DNA of 64,000 nucleotides, taken from NCBI GenBank assembly GCA_019722365.1, contig JADFUC010001899.1:37491-101490 (forward strand). Direction: 5' to 3'. This document shows, in pieces, positions 12,901 through 25,423 of the stretch. This DNA is from Lithospermum erythrorhizon. Its lineage: Eukaryota; Streptophyta; Magnoliopsida; Boraginales; Boraginaceae. Position 1 is the stretch's first letter, and every line of letters begins with the position of its first letter. Made by a program: the position numbers and the translations under genes. The notes beneath the pieces are model-generated. The model saw only the letters and a list, made by a program, of their open reading frames with translations. It had not been told where the DNA came from and searched no databases.

Positions 12901-13856
12901 AACTCTTGACCATCTCTAAAAAAACTAAAAAAATGTACATCCACTAAATGTACCTTTTGCCTGGAAACCATTGAAAATACCAACCACCTCTTCTTTATTG
13001 CCCATTTGCAAATTTCACTTGGAACAATCATAATTTTCACATTCAAACTAAAAACAAAATCTAACATATTCGGCGTAAATCTCTTTCATAATCAACTCAA
13101 ATAAAAATGTGTTTATCACATAGCTCTTTTTAGTACCCTCTGGACAATCTGGATAACTAGGAATGATCTTATTTTTAATCAATCCTCCTTCTCCCAAAAA
13201 TATATTCATAAAAAAAAGTCATGAATTGGCAGCTTTTCTTGGAAATCATACATCAAAAGCCGACCGTCAATTAAATTGCTTCGAGATATTTAATTTTACA
13301 TTAATAATACTAAATATCCTCTCAAAAATAACCTTTGCCCTAGAAATTGTCACAAAAGAGACGTCAAGATCTGTATTGGCATTTAATGATCAAAATCCAA
13401 TTTGGTTAATAAGCGTGGCGTGTATCGCGAAGGAAAAGAAAATCATCGAAAATCGTGTCTTGACTTTGCGGTAGAATCCCACCTTGATCTCAAATCCTTT
13501 GGCCAAACCATTTTCTTGGCCTTCAACCTTTTAAAAAATAGTAACTCACATATTATTTGTTTTATTATTGACATTTTCACATCATGAGGTTTATTAAATT
13601 TGTTTCCAAAAGATCGAAAGGAGCAAAGAATGGCAATCAATCAAAAATGAAGGCCTCAAAGTCGTGTGCAACTACAAGTTATTTTTGTTCTCAACTAGCA
13701 TTAGTTGTTTTGTAAACTTGCTTAATCTTTCAATAAACTCCTTTAATGATTTGGATTGTATAGCTTTAATGCTAATTAGTGTTTCTAATAACCCTAAAAC
13801 TTTTGTAATGGATATTTTGAATTAATATATGCATTAATTATCAAAAAAAAACTCCA
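9985..13856 (+). mobile_element. LINE (L1-type non-LTR retrotransposon), degenerate
   Basis: Domains follow the ORF2 order of plant LINEs. An apurinic-type endonuclease lies near 10060-10440 (YGHPN, HILLCGDF, YYTWTGKRQGR). Near 10745-10850 is the linker EECYWK...EGDRNTQFFHAH. The reverse transcriptase lies near 11070-11600: SGSGGFPTEFYQ, IILVPK, DHRPISLCNVIYKI, then after a frameshift FQNGFIQGRGAQDNIL and IKIDMSKAFD. A zf-RVT region near 12835-13060 has WKLKMPHKIKIF and WKLLLNRLP. An RNase-H-like part follows. Each motif is in frame locally, but stops and indels separate them. The FADD-like catalytic motif is not seen intact. A short A-run (13846-13854) marks the probable 3' end. The 5' end is unclear. 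The element is inactive. Confidence 0.88.
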
Positions 13857-15560
13857 ACACACTTTGATCAACATAGCATGCATGTTATATTCTCTGAAAT
13901 TAACCTCCATCACAAATTGATTATCCAATAAATTAGCTGGAATCAAGCATTTATAAATGTCATTAAATAAATATCCAATATTTAATTGAGAGTTGAGGAG
14001 AGAATTATGGAAGTAAAAGTGAGATACGGAGAGAATTAAAGGAGGATAAGTTTGTAAAAGTGGATTTTATGACTTTTGGTTTGGTTAAAATGAAAGAATT
14101 AAGTTAATAATTTTAACTTAAAAATTTCTTATAAGGATTTCGATAAGATTTTATTTTATTTATTCAGGTCTTAAAATAAAGTTATCAAACAAAGTTAATA
14201 AAAAAATTTATGAATTAATTATGTTGATTTTTTATTAGATTTAACAAACGCACCCTAAAAAAGATGTTTGATTTTTGGTGTAGCTAGTTTGGCTCTTGGT
14301 TTTTATACAAACCTTAATCTTTAGTTGGTATGAATAAGAGGCTAAAATGGCAATACTCATCGATCCAAAGTAAATAACGAGAACCGGACCAAGTTTTTAA
14401 TGGGTAGATAACAGGGTCCGGTACTGGGCGGTTTCCAGATCTCCCGATCTAGCAGTAGTACTAGTTGAACTTTGAACGACGAAATGTTTAATTGGTACTC
14501 CCTCCATCTCATGAAGATCATTTATTGTCCTTCTTTATTTCATTGCTCATAATTTGTAACATTTAATCAATTTTTATATGCATTTTAGAAACTAGGCCAA
14601 CTTTTACTAGTACTAAAATGTTATCTCTTAAATTTTGAAAAAAGTCAAACCTACATAAACTTCATGGAATTGAAAGATTATAACAAATCACACCAAGCCT
14701 AATTAAGAAGGCACCAAAATATTGTGGTAAGGCTTGTGGTGATGTGCGGAGAAATCCACAGCAACATAGGTTTGACTTCCGTATAGAGCAGATTTCACTG
14801 AAATATTGTGGAGGTATGTTATGAAGATCGTTTTGTTGGCTCTCTCCCACAAGTGTATATGACATCCGAGCACATCCCTCGATTCAACAATACGGGTGGG
14901 GGAGTTATGCATCCTCTCCCTCAACAAGAGAAGGCACCAAATTTTATTTTGTTACATGTGAGAAAAATATGGGAGACTTACTCTATGTTGATTAGTCAAT
15001 TCAAATTATGCTTACTCAAATTTTAATTTGGTCATTCGATCATCAAATTGCCCCTATTGAATATTAGTCATTAAATCGAAAAGTGATAATTAATTGACTA
15101 AAATTTGAATAAACACAATATAAGCACCAAAAAGTAAGCCACTAAATATTTCTCGATTCTAATATAACGATACAGCCTTCACGATGTGGCGTTTTGATAA
15201 AGTATCATCAAAAACTTGAATATGATTGAACTTCAGAATGAGTAAGATATTTACTGTAATCCAATTCAAATTGTTTATTACTGGATATCACTTCAATCAG
15301 CGTGGAGCCTAACAAAAGTGGAGCTTTCGGGGTTGCAAAACTATGCAGAACGATAAGATTTGTAGACATTACTCTTTGAAGAAAAGAACAAGCTTCAAAT
15401 TTGGATGGTTATAAAAGTGGTTTGTCCTCACTACTGCGCCCCCACATCACCATATGCAATGATTTAATAATATATGCCTCTCTTCAATTATTTCATATGA
15501 TATGTGGTTACATAATCTAGTTACTATAGTATCCAATAATTTGGAGACATGTTATCTCCA
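13857..15560. other. Intergenic, AT-rich; no gene seen
   Basis: No supported gene. TACTCCCTCCATCTCATGAA at 14497-14516 looks like one terminus of a Stowaway-type MITE, but I find no matching partner, so it is at best a truncated copy. AATATTGTGG recurs near 14718 and 14803 and GGCACCAAA near 14710 and 14933, giving a loose short-repeat texture. The remainder is AT-rich sequence with no coding signal. Confidence 0.5.
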
Positions 15561-15898
15561 ATGGAGCGTCAAAGAGGTTGAGTGATGGCTTACGCCTATT
15601 TTTTATATGGGATGGCCCACCAAAATAGTTAATGGGCGAGGCCCAAGTCAAAACCAAAAAGTCCACTTTTCGGTATATCCTAGTGGGGCACGTGTCGTTC
15701 GTTCAACGGTTGGAGTATTGGAGAGAGACTTTGCGATCCTCTATAAATACCCCAACGATTAAAGCCGCTAAAAGGTAATGCCACTTTTTCTCCAGTACAT
15801 TATCCACTTTCAAATAACCTCGTTAACTTGATCGTGAATTATACGTAGTCACCAGTGGCCATACTTCGAGGAACAACGGCGGACCATCATCTACAGAA
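15560..15898 (+). repeat. Probable LTR fragment with TATA box
   Basis: CTATAAATAC at 15741-15750 sits in a GC-richer block. It is followed by TCCACTTTC...CCTCGTTAACTTGATCG (15806-15835), a word pattern common near the 3' end of plant gypsy LTRs. CATCATCTACA ends at 15898, and a GGCGGGCGGGGCAC-like stretch (15906-15919) could be the start of an internal region. No coding domain or partner LTR is visible, so this could be a solo or truncated LTR. Both borders are estimates. Confidence 0.4.
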
Positions 15899-16432
15899 TC
15901 TGTGTGGCGGGCGGGGCACAGGCTACTATGCAAATCCCGGTATCAAGATATCGAGAGTCGGATAGTGGGCGAATTCTCGGCGAGCCTCTTTTCGCGAACA
16001 GTAGGCTGGAAGAAAATCTATCGCGTAAAATAACGATAACATCTCTATTGTACATGTATAAGTTAGTTCTACAAAGTATATATTCCATAATGATTAACAT
16101 CCCTTCAAATGATATTTTCAGGCGCTATCTTAGTTCTGAAAACGTCTTTATATCGTCACTTCTATTGGATGTTGGTACTCCGATGCTATAATTGAAATAG
16201 CGTTATCAGACTAAATTAGTTGCACCTTTTGGCCTAATAGTTTAATTACGTGCAAAGAAGTTTGGAAATTGTCCATTATGCATTTATTATCAAATAAAGA
16301 TGTTCATCTTATCTAATTATCTAAAACTGGAATTGCAGCTCTTATAGGTATACAAAACCAAACATATGTTGGGCCATTGTTAGTATTGGAAGCTCTTTTA
16401 AGCAACTGTTCCTTTCATCTCTAAACAGTTCA

Positions 16433-16442
16433 CTATATAATA
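16433..16442 (+). promoter_or_regulatory. TATA box of the P450 gene
   Basis: CTATATAATA lies about 50 bp upstream of the P450 ATG at 16489, the spacing expected for a plant TATA box with a short leader. It suggests the locus kept its own promoter and is not a processed copy. Confidence 0.55.
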
Positions 16443-16488
16443 AACCAAACAACCTAGAAACTAATTCGAGAACACAAACTTCATCCCA

Positions 16489-18015
16489 ATGGCTATTACC
16501 ATTGGATATTTTGAATGCTTCTTGATAGCATTTTCAATAATTATTTCTCTATATTATTTGAGAACTAGAAGGTTTTATGGAAGTTCAATACCAATAAATT
16601 GGCCTTTGTTTGGTATGATGCCATCACTTGCTCATAATGCTCACAGAATGCATGAATTTGCTACAGAAGTCCTCAAAGAAACTGGAGGGACTTTTCTTAT
16701 CAAAGGACTTAGGATATCAAATTCAGATATCTTAATCACATGTGACCCCTCCAATATCCACCATATATTCAGTAGGAACTTCTCAAACTACCCGAAAGGT
16801 CCCGAATTCAGGGAAATATTCGAAATCCTCGGAGATGGGATTTTCAATGCTGATTATAAGTTATGGGAAATGCATAGAAAGACCACCATGACACTCATGA
16901 ATCATGCAAATTTTCATCGTTTATTGGAGCAAACAACATGGAGGAAGATAGAAAAAGGGTTGCTGCAAGTTCTTGAAAAGTTCTGTGATTCTAAAACGGA
17001 GTTTGATCTTCAGGACATATTTCAGAGGTTCACTTTTGATAGTATTACAATGTTGTTACTAGACTATGATCCTGGTTGTCTTACCATTGATTTGCCTTTT
17101 ATAGCTTGTGAGAAAGCTTTCAATGTTGCTATAGATGCTTTGTTTCAAAGACACACATTGCCAACAAGTGTCTGGAAGTTGCAGAAGTGGCTTAGGATTG
17201 GAAAAGAGAAACAATTGGTGAAAGCTTGGAATTCTTTTGATGAGTTTCTTTATCCTGTTATCTCATTGAAGCAAGAAGAGTTAAATAGAAGTGCCCTAGA
17301 AGGTGATCCGGAGGAATTCCCCTTCCTTACTGTTTTCTTGAAATTATATGAAGAAAATGGTAAATTTGAAGCCTCTGGTGATCTGAAAAAGTTCATGAGG
17401 GATACTTTCTTGAACTTGATCTTTGCTGGAAGAGACACCACTAGTACAACTCTCACATGGCTTTTCTGGCTCATATCTAAGAACCCTGAAGCAGAATACA
17501 AAATTTTGAAGGAAATCAAGGAGAAACTACTTGTTAAAGATGAAAATAAGTGGCGGTTCTTTAGTGCTCGTGAATCGCACCAACTCGTGTATCTTCATGG
17601 GGCATTGTGTGAATCTCTTCGACTATTTCCACCTGTGTCTATGGAGCACAAAGCTCCAGAGAAGACTGATCTCTTGCCCAGCGGTCATCGGCTGAATCCT
17701 AATACAAAAGTCTTGATTTCTTTCTATTACCGTAGGAAGAATGGAAGCGATGTGAGGAAAATTGCTTAGATTTCAAGCTTTGAAAGGTGGTTCCGAAACG
17801 ACACCTCTAAACGAACGTAACCGGGGTTCGGCCTTGATCTTTGGACCTAGAGGCTTTGTGTTGGAAAAGAAATGGCATTCATCTGGGATGAAAGAAGATA
17901 GTTGCGGCTTAGGTTCTATATTATTACCATGTCGAGGTTGTAGAAAATCATCACATTCTAGCCCTTCGGTCGTACTTCAAGAGTGAAAGATGGTACGATA
18001 GATCGAGGGCTAAGC
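16489..18015 (+). pseudogene. CYP96-like cytochrome P450, 3' end destroyed
   Basis: A single intronless frame of 426 codons begins with an N-terminal membrane anchor (about residues 7-24) and a short basic linker. It keeps the I-helix AGRDTTST (313-320), the K-helix ESLR (375-378) and PPVSMEHK. These features, the lack of introns and the FNAD-KLWEMHRK segment fit the CYP86 clan, closest to CYP96A. Members of that clan hydroxylate fatty acids or alkanes, for example in wax synthesis, at the ER. After residue 414 (about 17731) the frame is lost. GRMEAM, CLDF, ERW, the haem-loop remnant (GPR then a Cys codon at 17859-17861) and the final SPSVVLQ lie in different frames with several stops. Without a continuous haem-binding loop the product cannot be a working P450. 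The first 414 residues have no lesion, so the decay looks recent or is concentrated at the 3' end. A local assembly error is possible. Confidence 0.9.
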
Positions 18016-18802
18016 GGGAGAAATTGAAGTTTTTGCAACTTCAATCACTCTTTCATCTTGATACAATACTTGCGTGCCAGGTTTCTCTTAAAAGGCTCCC
18101 CTCAAAATATAGGGGGCCGGATTTTACATGCAAGTATAATGCAAAAAATTATAAGATACATCAGTTCATAAAATCATGTAGCTCCATGTTATATGGTATA
18201 TGACCAATACAAAATCATGTAGCTCCATGTTATATCTCAATTTGATCAATTCTGTATTTCACATACCAGTTCACTTCTCACATTTCTCAAGTTAAAATTA
18301 ATTCTGGATATTATATTGCATATACCGCATATTGTTTTCCTATCATATTAAATTTACGTTTTAGTCACTCATGATATTTATCATTTATGTATCGTGAAAT
18401 GTGACGCTAAATATATGAGATAATCCCAAAACTAGTTACCGAACTATGTATTCAAATAACTTATTGGTAATTAGAGTGGTGTGGGAGCCGAGCTATACCG
18501 ACCACCTCACAAGATTTGGCTTGGTTGAGTAAGGCTCGACCTTAGATCAATCGAAATTGAGCAGAGCCCGAGGTTGATTTTATGGTGTAGTATTTTATAT
18601 ATACATATAACAAAGAGCATATCCGAAATGTACAAGAATACTGTAGAGGCTATACACATGATACAATATCACTTGATAAAAAGAATAGAAGTTTGTACTA
18701 TATCTTGCTAATATGTATTGTTAGCTTTCTGATAATTGAAGTCTACAACTTGTAACTGTACAGTAATATACACAAGGACCATACCAGCTCCAGCATTTAT
18801 CT
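18016..18802. other. Intergenic between the P450 relic and NADK2 3' end
   Basis: No gene. A 25-bp perfect direct repeat (starts AAAATCATGTAGCTCC) occurs at 18170-18194 and 18211-18235, 41 bp apart. The sequence near 18480-18560 is a GC-richer GAGCC/CTCGACC patch of repeat-like composition. The stretch next to 18802 should hold the 3' UTR of the minus-strand NAD kinase gene. Confidence 0.5.
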
Positions 18803-21800
18803 TCAAAGTGCCTTCTGATCTTGCCGTTCGTTCCAATTAAGGCAGCGAATTAAGCTGTGAAACCAATCACCCGTCTGGTCGTACTTGTTTACAGTTGGAA
18901 GCGGATGCTGGCTCATCGATATCCTCACCGAATCTCCTCTAGAGAGTTGTTGTCTTCTCTTCCCATCAAATGATACCCAAGCATTGCTTCTTGCATCTTC
19001 TGGAATCTGACAAGTATCAAGATATTTCAGTGTTGAATTCAAAACAGCTTCAATGTATAAGTGAACAAGAATTCTGCACTATGTGACAATCCTTGTTTGA
19101 GTATTCCAGTCAAGAAAAAGCAAAATCAAGGATTCTGTTCAATGTGACACTCCTTAAAAAAGTACGTATCGGAAGATCATCTGACCAATCTTCTTCACAA
19201 TAGACTTCTATTGTTTCACTCACCTTCAATTCCAGCCTTGCAGAATCTGGAAGTACGACTGGTCTGAATGAGAGAGAATGAGGGCAAATCGGTGTGAAGA
19301 GCATGCAAGGAACATTGGGATGAACCTGCATTGCAGATAAATAAAGAAAAGTTAGCATGTACAAGCATCCAATTGCATTTGTATGTACCATAATCAACCC
19401 AGTAAAAGATATTAAGAGCTAAACAATGAAGATTTTCTAATTTTATCTTGTTAGTTGCTCTGTTTTCTAATTAGATTAGTCACCTGAGGCATTTTTTGAT
19501 ACATAACTTCTAGTATCTTAAAGCTTTTGGAAATTCTAAACCTGACGAAATAAATCTACAAAGACTACATAAGTTATCGGAATATCAGTTTTTTCTATTC
19601 CCTTAAAAAATATAATTATGGACTCAAATCCATTAGAGCATTTACACCAGCTTCCCTATTAAAATATATAAAATCTGCTCCAATATCAAGTTTATTATTT
19701 TAAGGGTTGCATTTTAACTTTTTAAACAAAACCAAATTTCCTATTTTTTACCCCCATACGTCATTAAAAACAAAAATGTAGCCTTGGAAGGAGAGAGAGA
19801 GAAAAAAAAAACATTAAAATATATTGGGAGCCTTGGAGGGAGTCAGAGTTTTTAAGGATTCCCTATTTCTCACCATATACATTTGGAGTGAGCCAGCTTA
19901 GGATAGGGAGACTGAAAAACTGATTTTTGGTTAACTCCCACCCTATCTTAAAATTGAGGAGGTGTTTAGGGTGTCTTCTACTAATGCTCATAGAGAGCAT
20001 AGAAGAGTCAAATAGTCCTTTATAGATAACAAAATGAGTAATCTTATTTGAATATGACCAATCTAAACACAATGAGCTATTATTTCTTTGTTGGTTTTTT
20101 CTTTAAATTGACTCGACGTAATAATGGGAAATGTCTACTAGCAGAAAAGATGTTCTCACAAATTCAGTTTTCAAATAAGTGAGTTCACCCATAGTGGACT
20201 AGCATGGAATCTGAAAATGTTCTACACGATATATTTAGAAAATCAAGCTTCAATGTTCTGCAAAAATTATTCAACAAAGAGCACCCACCATGGATCCTCC
20301 AGCAGCAGTTGAATAAGCTGTACTACCAGTCGGAGTGGCAACAATCACTCCATCACCTTGCACCTACATTAAGCGAGAGACAAATATAGAATAGTCTTTC
20401 AACATACAAATTTGTTTTCAAATAGAATGTTCAGAGTATAGCTAAAAGGATTCTTTATGACGTAACATTCATTGAAGAGAAAGGAGTATAACTTTTAATC
20501 TCAAAGAAATACAAAGAGAACAGCAGGCAGCACTTAGCATATGAACAATAAGAGTGTAAGACCAATTACAAATGTACCTTAGTTATTAGGCGGTCATGTT
20601 CATAGCATTCAATTTTGGAAAGGTAAGGATTAGAACCACGATCCACCACAATCTCATTGAGAACATCAAACACCTTCCCCGGCATTGCCTTCCCATTCCG
20701 AAAAATTTCACAGCGCAGACGCATTCTTAAAGTTATATAAACACCATCCAGCGTGTTATTCCCATGAATGATTAGTCTTAAATCTTTCTTGTAATCTTCA
20801 AACTGCATCGAGCCAGTAGTGAGGACAAAAGCATGCACAATGTAACACCCAATGGAAACAAACTAAAGAAATGTATTAATCTCATAAGCAAGGGACGAGA
20901 CCTACAGCATGGGAAGTGAGAAATCCAAGGGATCCAAGATTAAATGAGACCACAGGAGGTACAGCACCTCTAAATAAATTTGATGCATGGAGTATAACAC
21001 CATCTCCTCCCAAGCAAGCCACAAAGTCTACCCTCTCATGAAGATCACTGTGTTTGCGACAAAAAATAAATTAAATACGTCCTTGAAGGATTCGGAAGAG
21101 TAGTAACTAATAATAAGAGTATTACTAAAATAATCAAGTGGGCAAATATGAGATAATGTACCTAGTATCTTGACTATAAAAAGTTTGAACAAACCCAAAT
21201 CCTGGAATTCTGGCAAAAATGTCGTGCACTTCAGGTTCAACAAGGACATTCATGTTTTCTTGATGATGTAAGAAAGAAGCTACCTGCAGGAGAGACTTAA
21301 AAATATTGAAAAACACTTCAAAACGGTGAAGAAGCCCAGTGCCACATGGAATCCATGTGGGACTGGGATCCTTCACAATAATATTATCCATTCAGCCATA
21401 AAAGAGTTAATAAACAAAATTAAGGTACATTACCTCTTTAGCTTGCTCCATGAGTTCTTGGCCTAGCTTTTTCAACAAAAGAACAGTTTTTGGTGTAGAT
21501 TTCCACATGAGCATCTGTTGTTGTGTGCTTGGATGAGTGAAGGCCAAGGAAGATTCTGTCACCTTTTCTCTGGTGCAAGAGAATCCATCTGTACGAACCA
21601 GAAACATCTCTGCCTTCTTTCTTGATTGCACTCTAACAACACCGGTTGCAGAAGCACACATGTCTCCTTCAATGAGTATCAACTCATCCTTACCCACAGA
21701 CATGGAGGAACCATTTTGAGTACTTCGGCTATGTGTAGTAGGTGTAGATTCTCTGTTGTTATATAACTCATTCCTTACACTAACTATATCATCCTTTTCA

Positions 21801-24371
21801 GTTCTGTAAAACCTTTTACTTTCAATTGCATTCAAACGAGGAGCAGAAATATATTTGTCACCTTGATCCTTCTCATTATTAACTGGCGATCCTTGAGGAG
21901 TTGAAGATACATTACCCTGCCGAGAAGATCCATTTAGACTCTTTCTTTCCATTAGCCTGTAAGGTGATTTTGTTCCTACCATTGCATTTCTCTTAATTGG
22001 CTCATTGGTGGTATATTCAGCAGAGAGAGTCTTTAATCTTATCCGCTCATGGTTAAAATAGGTTGTAGGTGAAACCTTTTTAGTATTGAAGAACATGGAC
22101 ATCTCTTTTCTAGAGAAAACATTAGAAGGCGGCAGCTGACACTCAAGCGGATTCACTTCACAGCGGAAACCAATTAGAGGGTGAATCTCATTATCAACTG
22201 CAGTGCATTTGGTGTTTTGTTGGGACGAAGTGGGAAAATGCACTCCAGTAGTATTTGAAGATGGAACACTTTTTGCTCGCATGTCATTTCCAGAAGATTC
22301 CTTAATGTTTTGGGATTCCCCATTCTCGGTACCTTCTAGGACACTTGACGAGTTGGAGCCTTCTTCAGTCTTTTCACTATTCTTGAGAAGACTATCACTG
22401 GAAGCAACTAATTGATTGGGTTGGTAGTGAGAAACAAACTGCCTCCATCTAGAGACCATTGCTGAAGTTCTCCACACTCCTTCTTTACTGTGAAGATAAA
22501 TGGGCCTTCTACTTGAGTTTGATACCAAAGCAGCAAAGTTGTCAACCTGTTCCATTGTAGGAGCAGTGCCAATCTCGACTGGAAGCTTGACTAATTCTAT
22601 ATTCTTAGACGAAATTGCTTCACCTAACACCACTTCATAAAACTTGTCCTTAATTGTCTCGGCTCTGAGATCTACAATAGTTCTAAATCCCTTACCAATC
22701 AGCCATTTCAGTCCTTCTTCTGTTACCTGACCACCCTTCCAAAACGCTATCTCAGAGTTTGGAGATTCAGAATCTACCTTAGATGTTGATAGATACACTG
22801 GAAACCAGTTTGCAAACATTGTTTGGCAAGGTTGATCCACCATGCGGGGTACACCAGAATCATAACAGACATTCTTAAGTCTCTGTAATTTTGTCCACAC
22901 ATCTACGCTTCGAGCATCATCAGGTGTCAAGAATTTTTCAAGAGCAACATGCAAGCTCTCACAGTATCTTTTCATCTCTCCTCTGAAAATAGCAAGTGGA
23001 GGTAGTTTCGATTCTAGCAGATCTAACTCCGAGTCTCGGTATGAGTTCATGATAGCTGACCTTCCAGACAGTACATCCTCCCTTCCTTTATTGACCAGGC
23101 AAATTATGCAACCTAGGACTGAAACAATTTTATCTTCTAATACTGGTTTATCCTCTGATGGTACATCATAAGAAACACTACATTCTCCAGTCACCGGATT
23201 ACATAATGTATCCATTAAGGTACTATGAAGCCTTTCAGCGGCTCTAAATATTCTACAGTAAGACTCTACTTCTGCAATATCCCCGGGAAGTGGGCCAATC
23301 CAAGCTGACTGACTAACATCGTTGATCTGAGAAACTTTAAGTTTACATGAGCAATCGTGTCATATATTGATAGGATTAATTTGCGAAATTCCATATATAA
23401 GGTCATTTGAGAAGAATCAAATTTGACAATCATCAGACATTGTGAAAAGTTATCTCTAAAATCAAATTCTATGATTTATATATAGGCTTCCAAATTTTAC
23501 GTTGTTGAACTTGAATCATCCCCCCAATTAATATGAGGGTGATTCTTAACACAATCAAATGATTAATAATTTGTCCATATAAATTATGATAAATTTATGT
23601 TTAGTATAGAATCCGGTGGAACAATCACTCATAATACACTTGAATGAATCCAACGAAAGCTTCAAACTTTGATGAGGTAATTGTCAATTTGATCCGACTA
23701 TCTAGGACCAACATGCAGTTTAGTCCAGATAGTGACATTGTTGCAGATTAGTCCAAAAGCGGTATAAATGTTGCAGTATGATCCCAAAGTAACGAATGTG
23801 CAACATTTATCATATTTAGGACGAATATGCAATATTTGTGCCACTTCGGTGACTAATATGTAACAATATAACTTAAACTTAAACACTAAACTACAACTTG
23901 ACTGACTATTTGCGACCAAATCATCAATCAGCTCAACATTGATTCTACTTACAATCGTAGCTTAATAATTTCATGATTGGGTGCAATAGAACAAAAGCGA
24001 CCGTACGAGTAGGTAACACAATGAGCACTAAGCTACCGATACATTAACATGCCCCAACATATTTAAAGAGCTCCTGCATTGGGTAAGGGGTTAGATAATA
24101 TACTGCCTTATATAAATGTAGATTTGATATATTCCATTATATCAAAGAAGCCGAGATTATAAAATATTTGACATCATAGAACATGGAAATAAGAAGTGAC
24201 CTGATAATCCAATCTCATATCAGGAAGCTGAGCGGAAACAAGAGGTTTGGCGCGTTTCCGTTTGAACCATCTGACACGATGACCCGACCCGGACCCGGGA
24301 ACATTGCTAATGAGATGATGATGTATTATATTTATAGATATAGGAGTAATGAATCTACATAATGAACCCAT
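18803..24371 (-). CDS. NADK2: NAD kinase 2, chloroplastic (complete, eight exons)
   Basis: ATP-dependent NAD kinase that makes NADP+ in plastids. Exons, 5' to 3' on minus: 24371-24201, 23326-21434, 21283-21162, 21047-20906, 20802-20578, 20363-20289, 19325-19224, 19006-18803. All have GT-AG borders and consistent phases and give 977 residues, close to the ~985 of the Arabidopsis protein. Residues 1-57 (exon 1) are a basic transit-peptide-like leader. An in-frame TAA two codons upstream fixes the ATG. Exon 2 holds the plant-specific N-terminal half. It includes a phosphatase-like segment with HSKEGVWRT (336-344), in which Ser replaces the catalytic Cys, and a long polar linker. The catalytic C-terminal part has GGDG (742-745), the NEIVVDRG segment and [16 protein letters not shown]. 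The family is calmodulin-regulated in Arabidopsis; I do not claim a binding site here. No frameshift or stop was found. Intron 6 may hold a MITE. Confidence 0.95.
19636..19990. mobile_element. Possible Tourist-like MITE in an NADK2 intron
   Basis: GAGCATTTACACCAGC at 19636-19651 and the reverse-complement-like end ...AATGCTC near 19984-19990 bound an AT-rich ~350-bp block in the intron between exons 6 and 7. The shared terminus is only about 7 bp before it degenerates. The block has a GA-run and A-run inside. The call is tentative. Confidence 0.35.
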
Positions 24372-24771
24372 ATGTTACCAACATCAATGCGATACTGTAA
24401 TTTAGCTATGGATCCTAATTCCTATATCTATGCACATTTATTTTTTGTGTTTTAATTGGGTTTTGACTGCTGACAACTGACAACAACTCCGTAAGTACGT
24501 AAGTTGAAAGGAAGGCTTATTTTATGTGGACATCATTTGAGTTGGGGTAGGCTACGCAAATAACTGTCTGGAATGTGCTTTTTTATTTTCTTTTAAATTA
24601 TAATAACTGAATATAAAAACAAATTTGTATTATTAATTGGGACCCCCTGCAATTGGATAATTTACAACAATTAAATAGGTTAGGATTATGCTTTGAATTT
24701 TGTGGCTCCTTTGGAATCCATGGGCTTCTCGATTCAACTATGATTATGTACAAGATTGCATTTTTTAGTTC
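24372..24771. other. NADK2 upstream region
   Basis: This is the 400 bp 5' of the NAD kinase ATG. It should contain its promoter and 5' UTR. I see no unambiguous TATA box or known element. The sequence is AT-rich. Confidence 0.5.
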
Positions 24772-24993
24772 AGACATCTTGCCCCAGTGGCAAGCATGCT
24801 GACATCTCTAGCTGAGGTCTCGTGTTCGAGTCCTCTTGCTAGCAAGGAAAGTGGTTAGAGGGAAGTTTTTCCCTCACTAGTTTGAAGCTCTTCATGCTAG
24901 TTGCCTCTTTCCTTGAGTTTATGATTTGTTGAATTGATGAATGTAATCACTTGATATGTATTAATAAAAAAAATTAAAAAAAAAAAAAAAAAG
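24772..24993 (+). mobile_element. tRNA-derived SINE
   Basis: The head has a pol III A-box-like TGGCAAGCATG (24789-24799) and a B-box GTTCGAGTCC (24833-24842), spaced as in tRNA-derived SINEs. About 120 bp of body follows, then an A-rich tail (24962-24992, TAATAAAAAAAATTAAA then a long A-run). Length is about 220 bp, usual for plant SINEs. I could not identify clear target-site duplications. Orientation is given by the promoter boxes and the tail. Confidence 0.75.
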
Positions 24994-25423
24994 GTGGCTA
25001 TTTTAAACATCATTCCTGCCATATCATATTTGTTTCTCTGCATAGTCAAATAAATCACACAAATATGTATTATTTTCAATGATGTCTAATTTATAGCCCA
25101 TGTTAAAGAAAAATGAATTTTATTTTTTTAAATAATATAGGCAAAGTAGATATTGATTTGAAGATAATGAAAAACTATGAATTTGTAGTGATTTTAAAAA
25201 ATATTAATGTTGAAAAATAAATCATGTATCTTTAAGTTAGTTTTCTATTTCTTCAAATTGAAACAAGTGTGGCGCACCATACACAAAATAGATTGTCTAT
25301 TTTAAATAGATAATTTTTTATCTATCTTGAGATTAGACATTAAAATAGACATTTTTGGTATCTAACTCAATAAGAATAGACTCCATTGTAGTGAGTCTAA
25401 AGAAGGTTATCAGGCTGAGTTGT
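24994..25423. other. AT-rich intergenic, nothing recognised
   Basis: Strongly AT-rich sequence between the SINE tail and the foldback element. No open frame of note and no repeat family that I recognise. Confidence 0.5.

Noticed and set aside
21537..21719. Plus-strand ORFs inside 21.4-23.2 kb
   Set aside because: They are antisense shadows of NADK2 exon 2.
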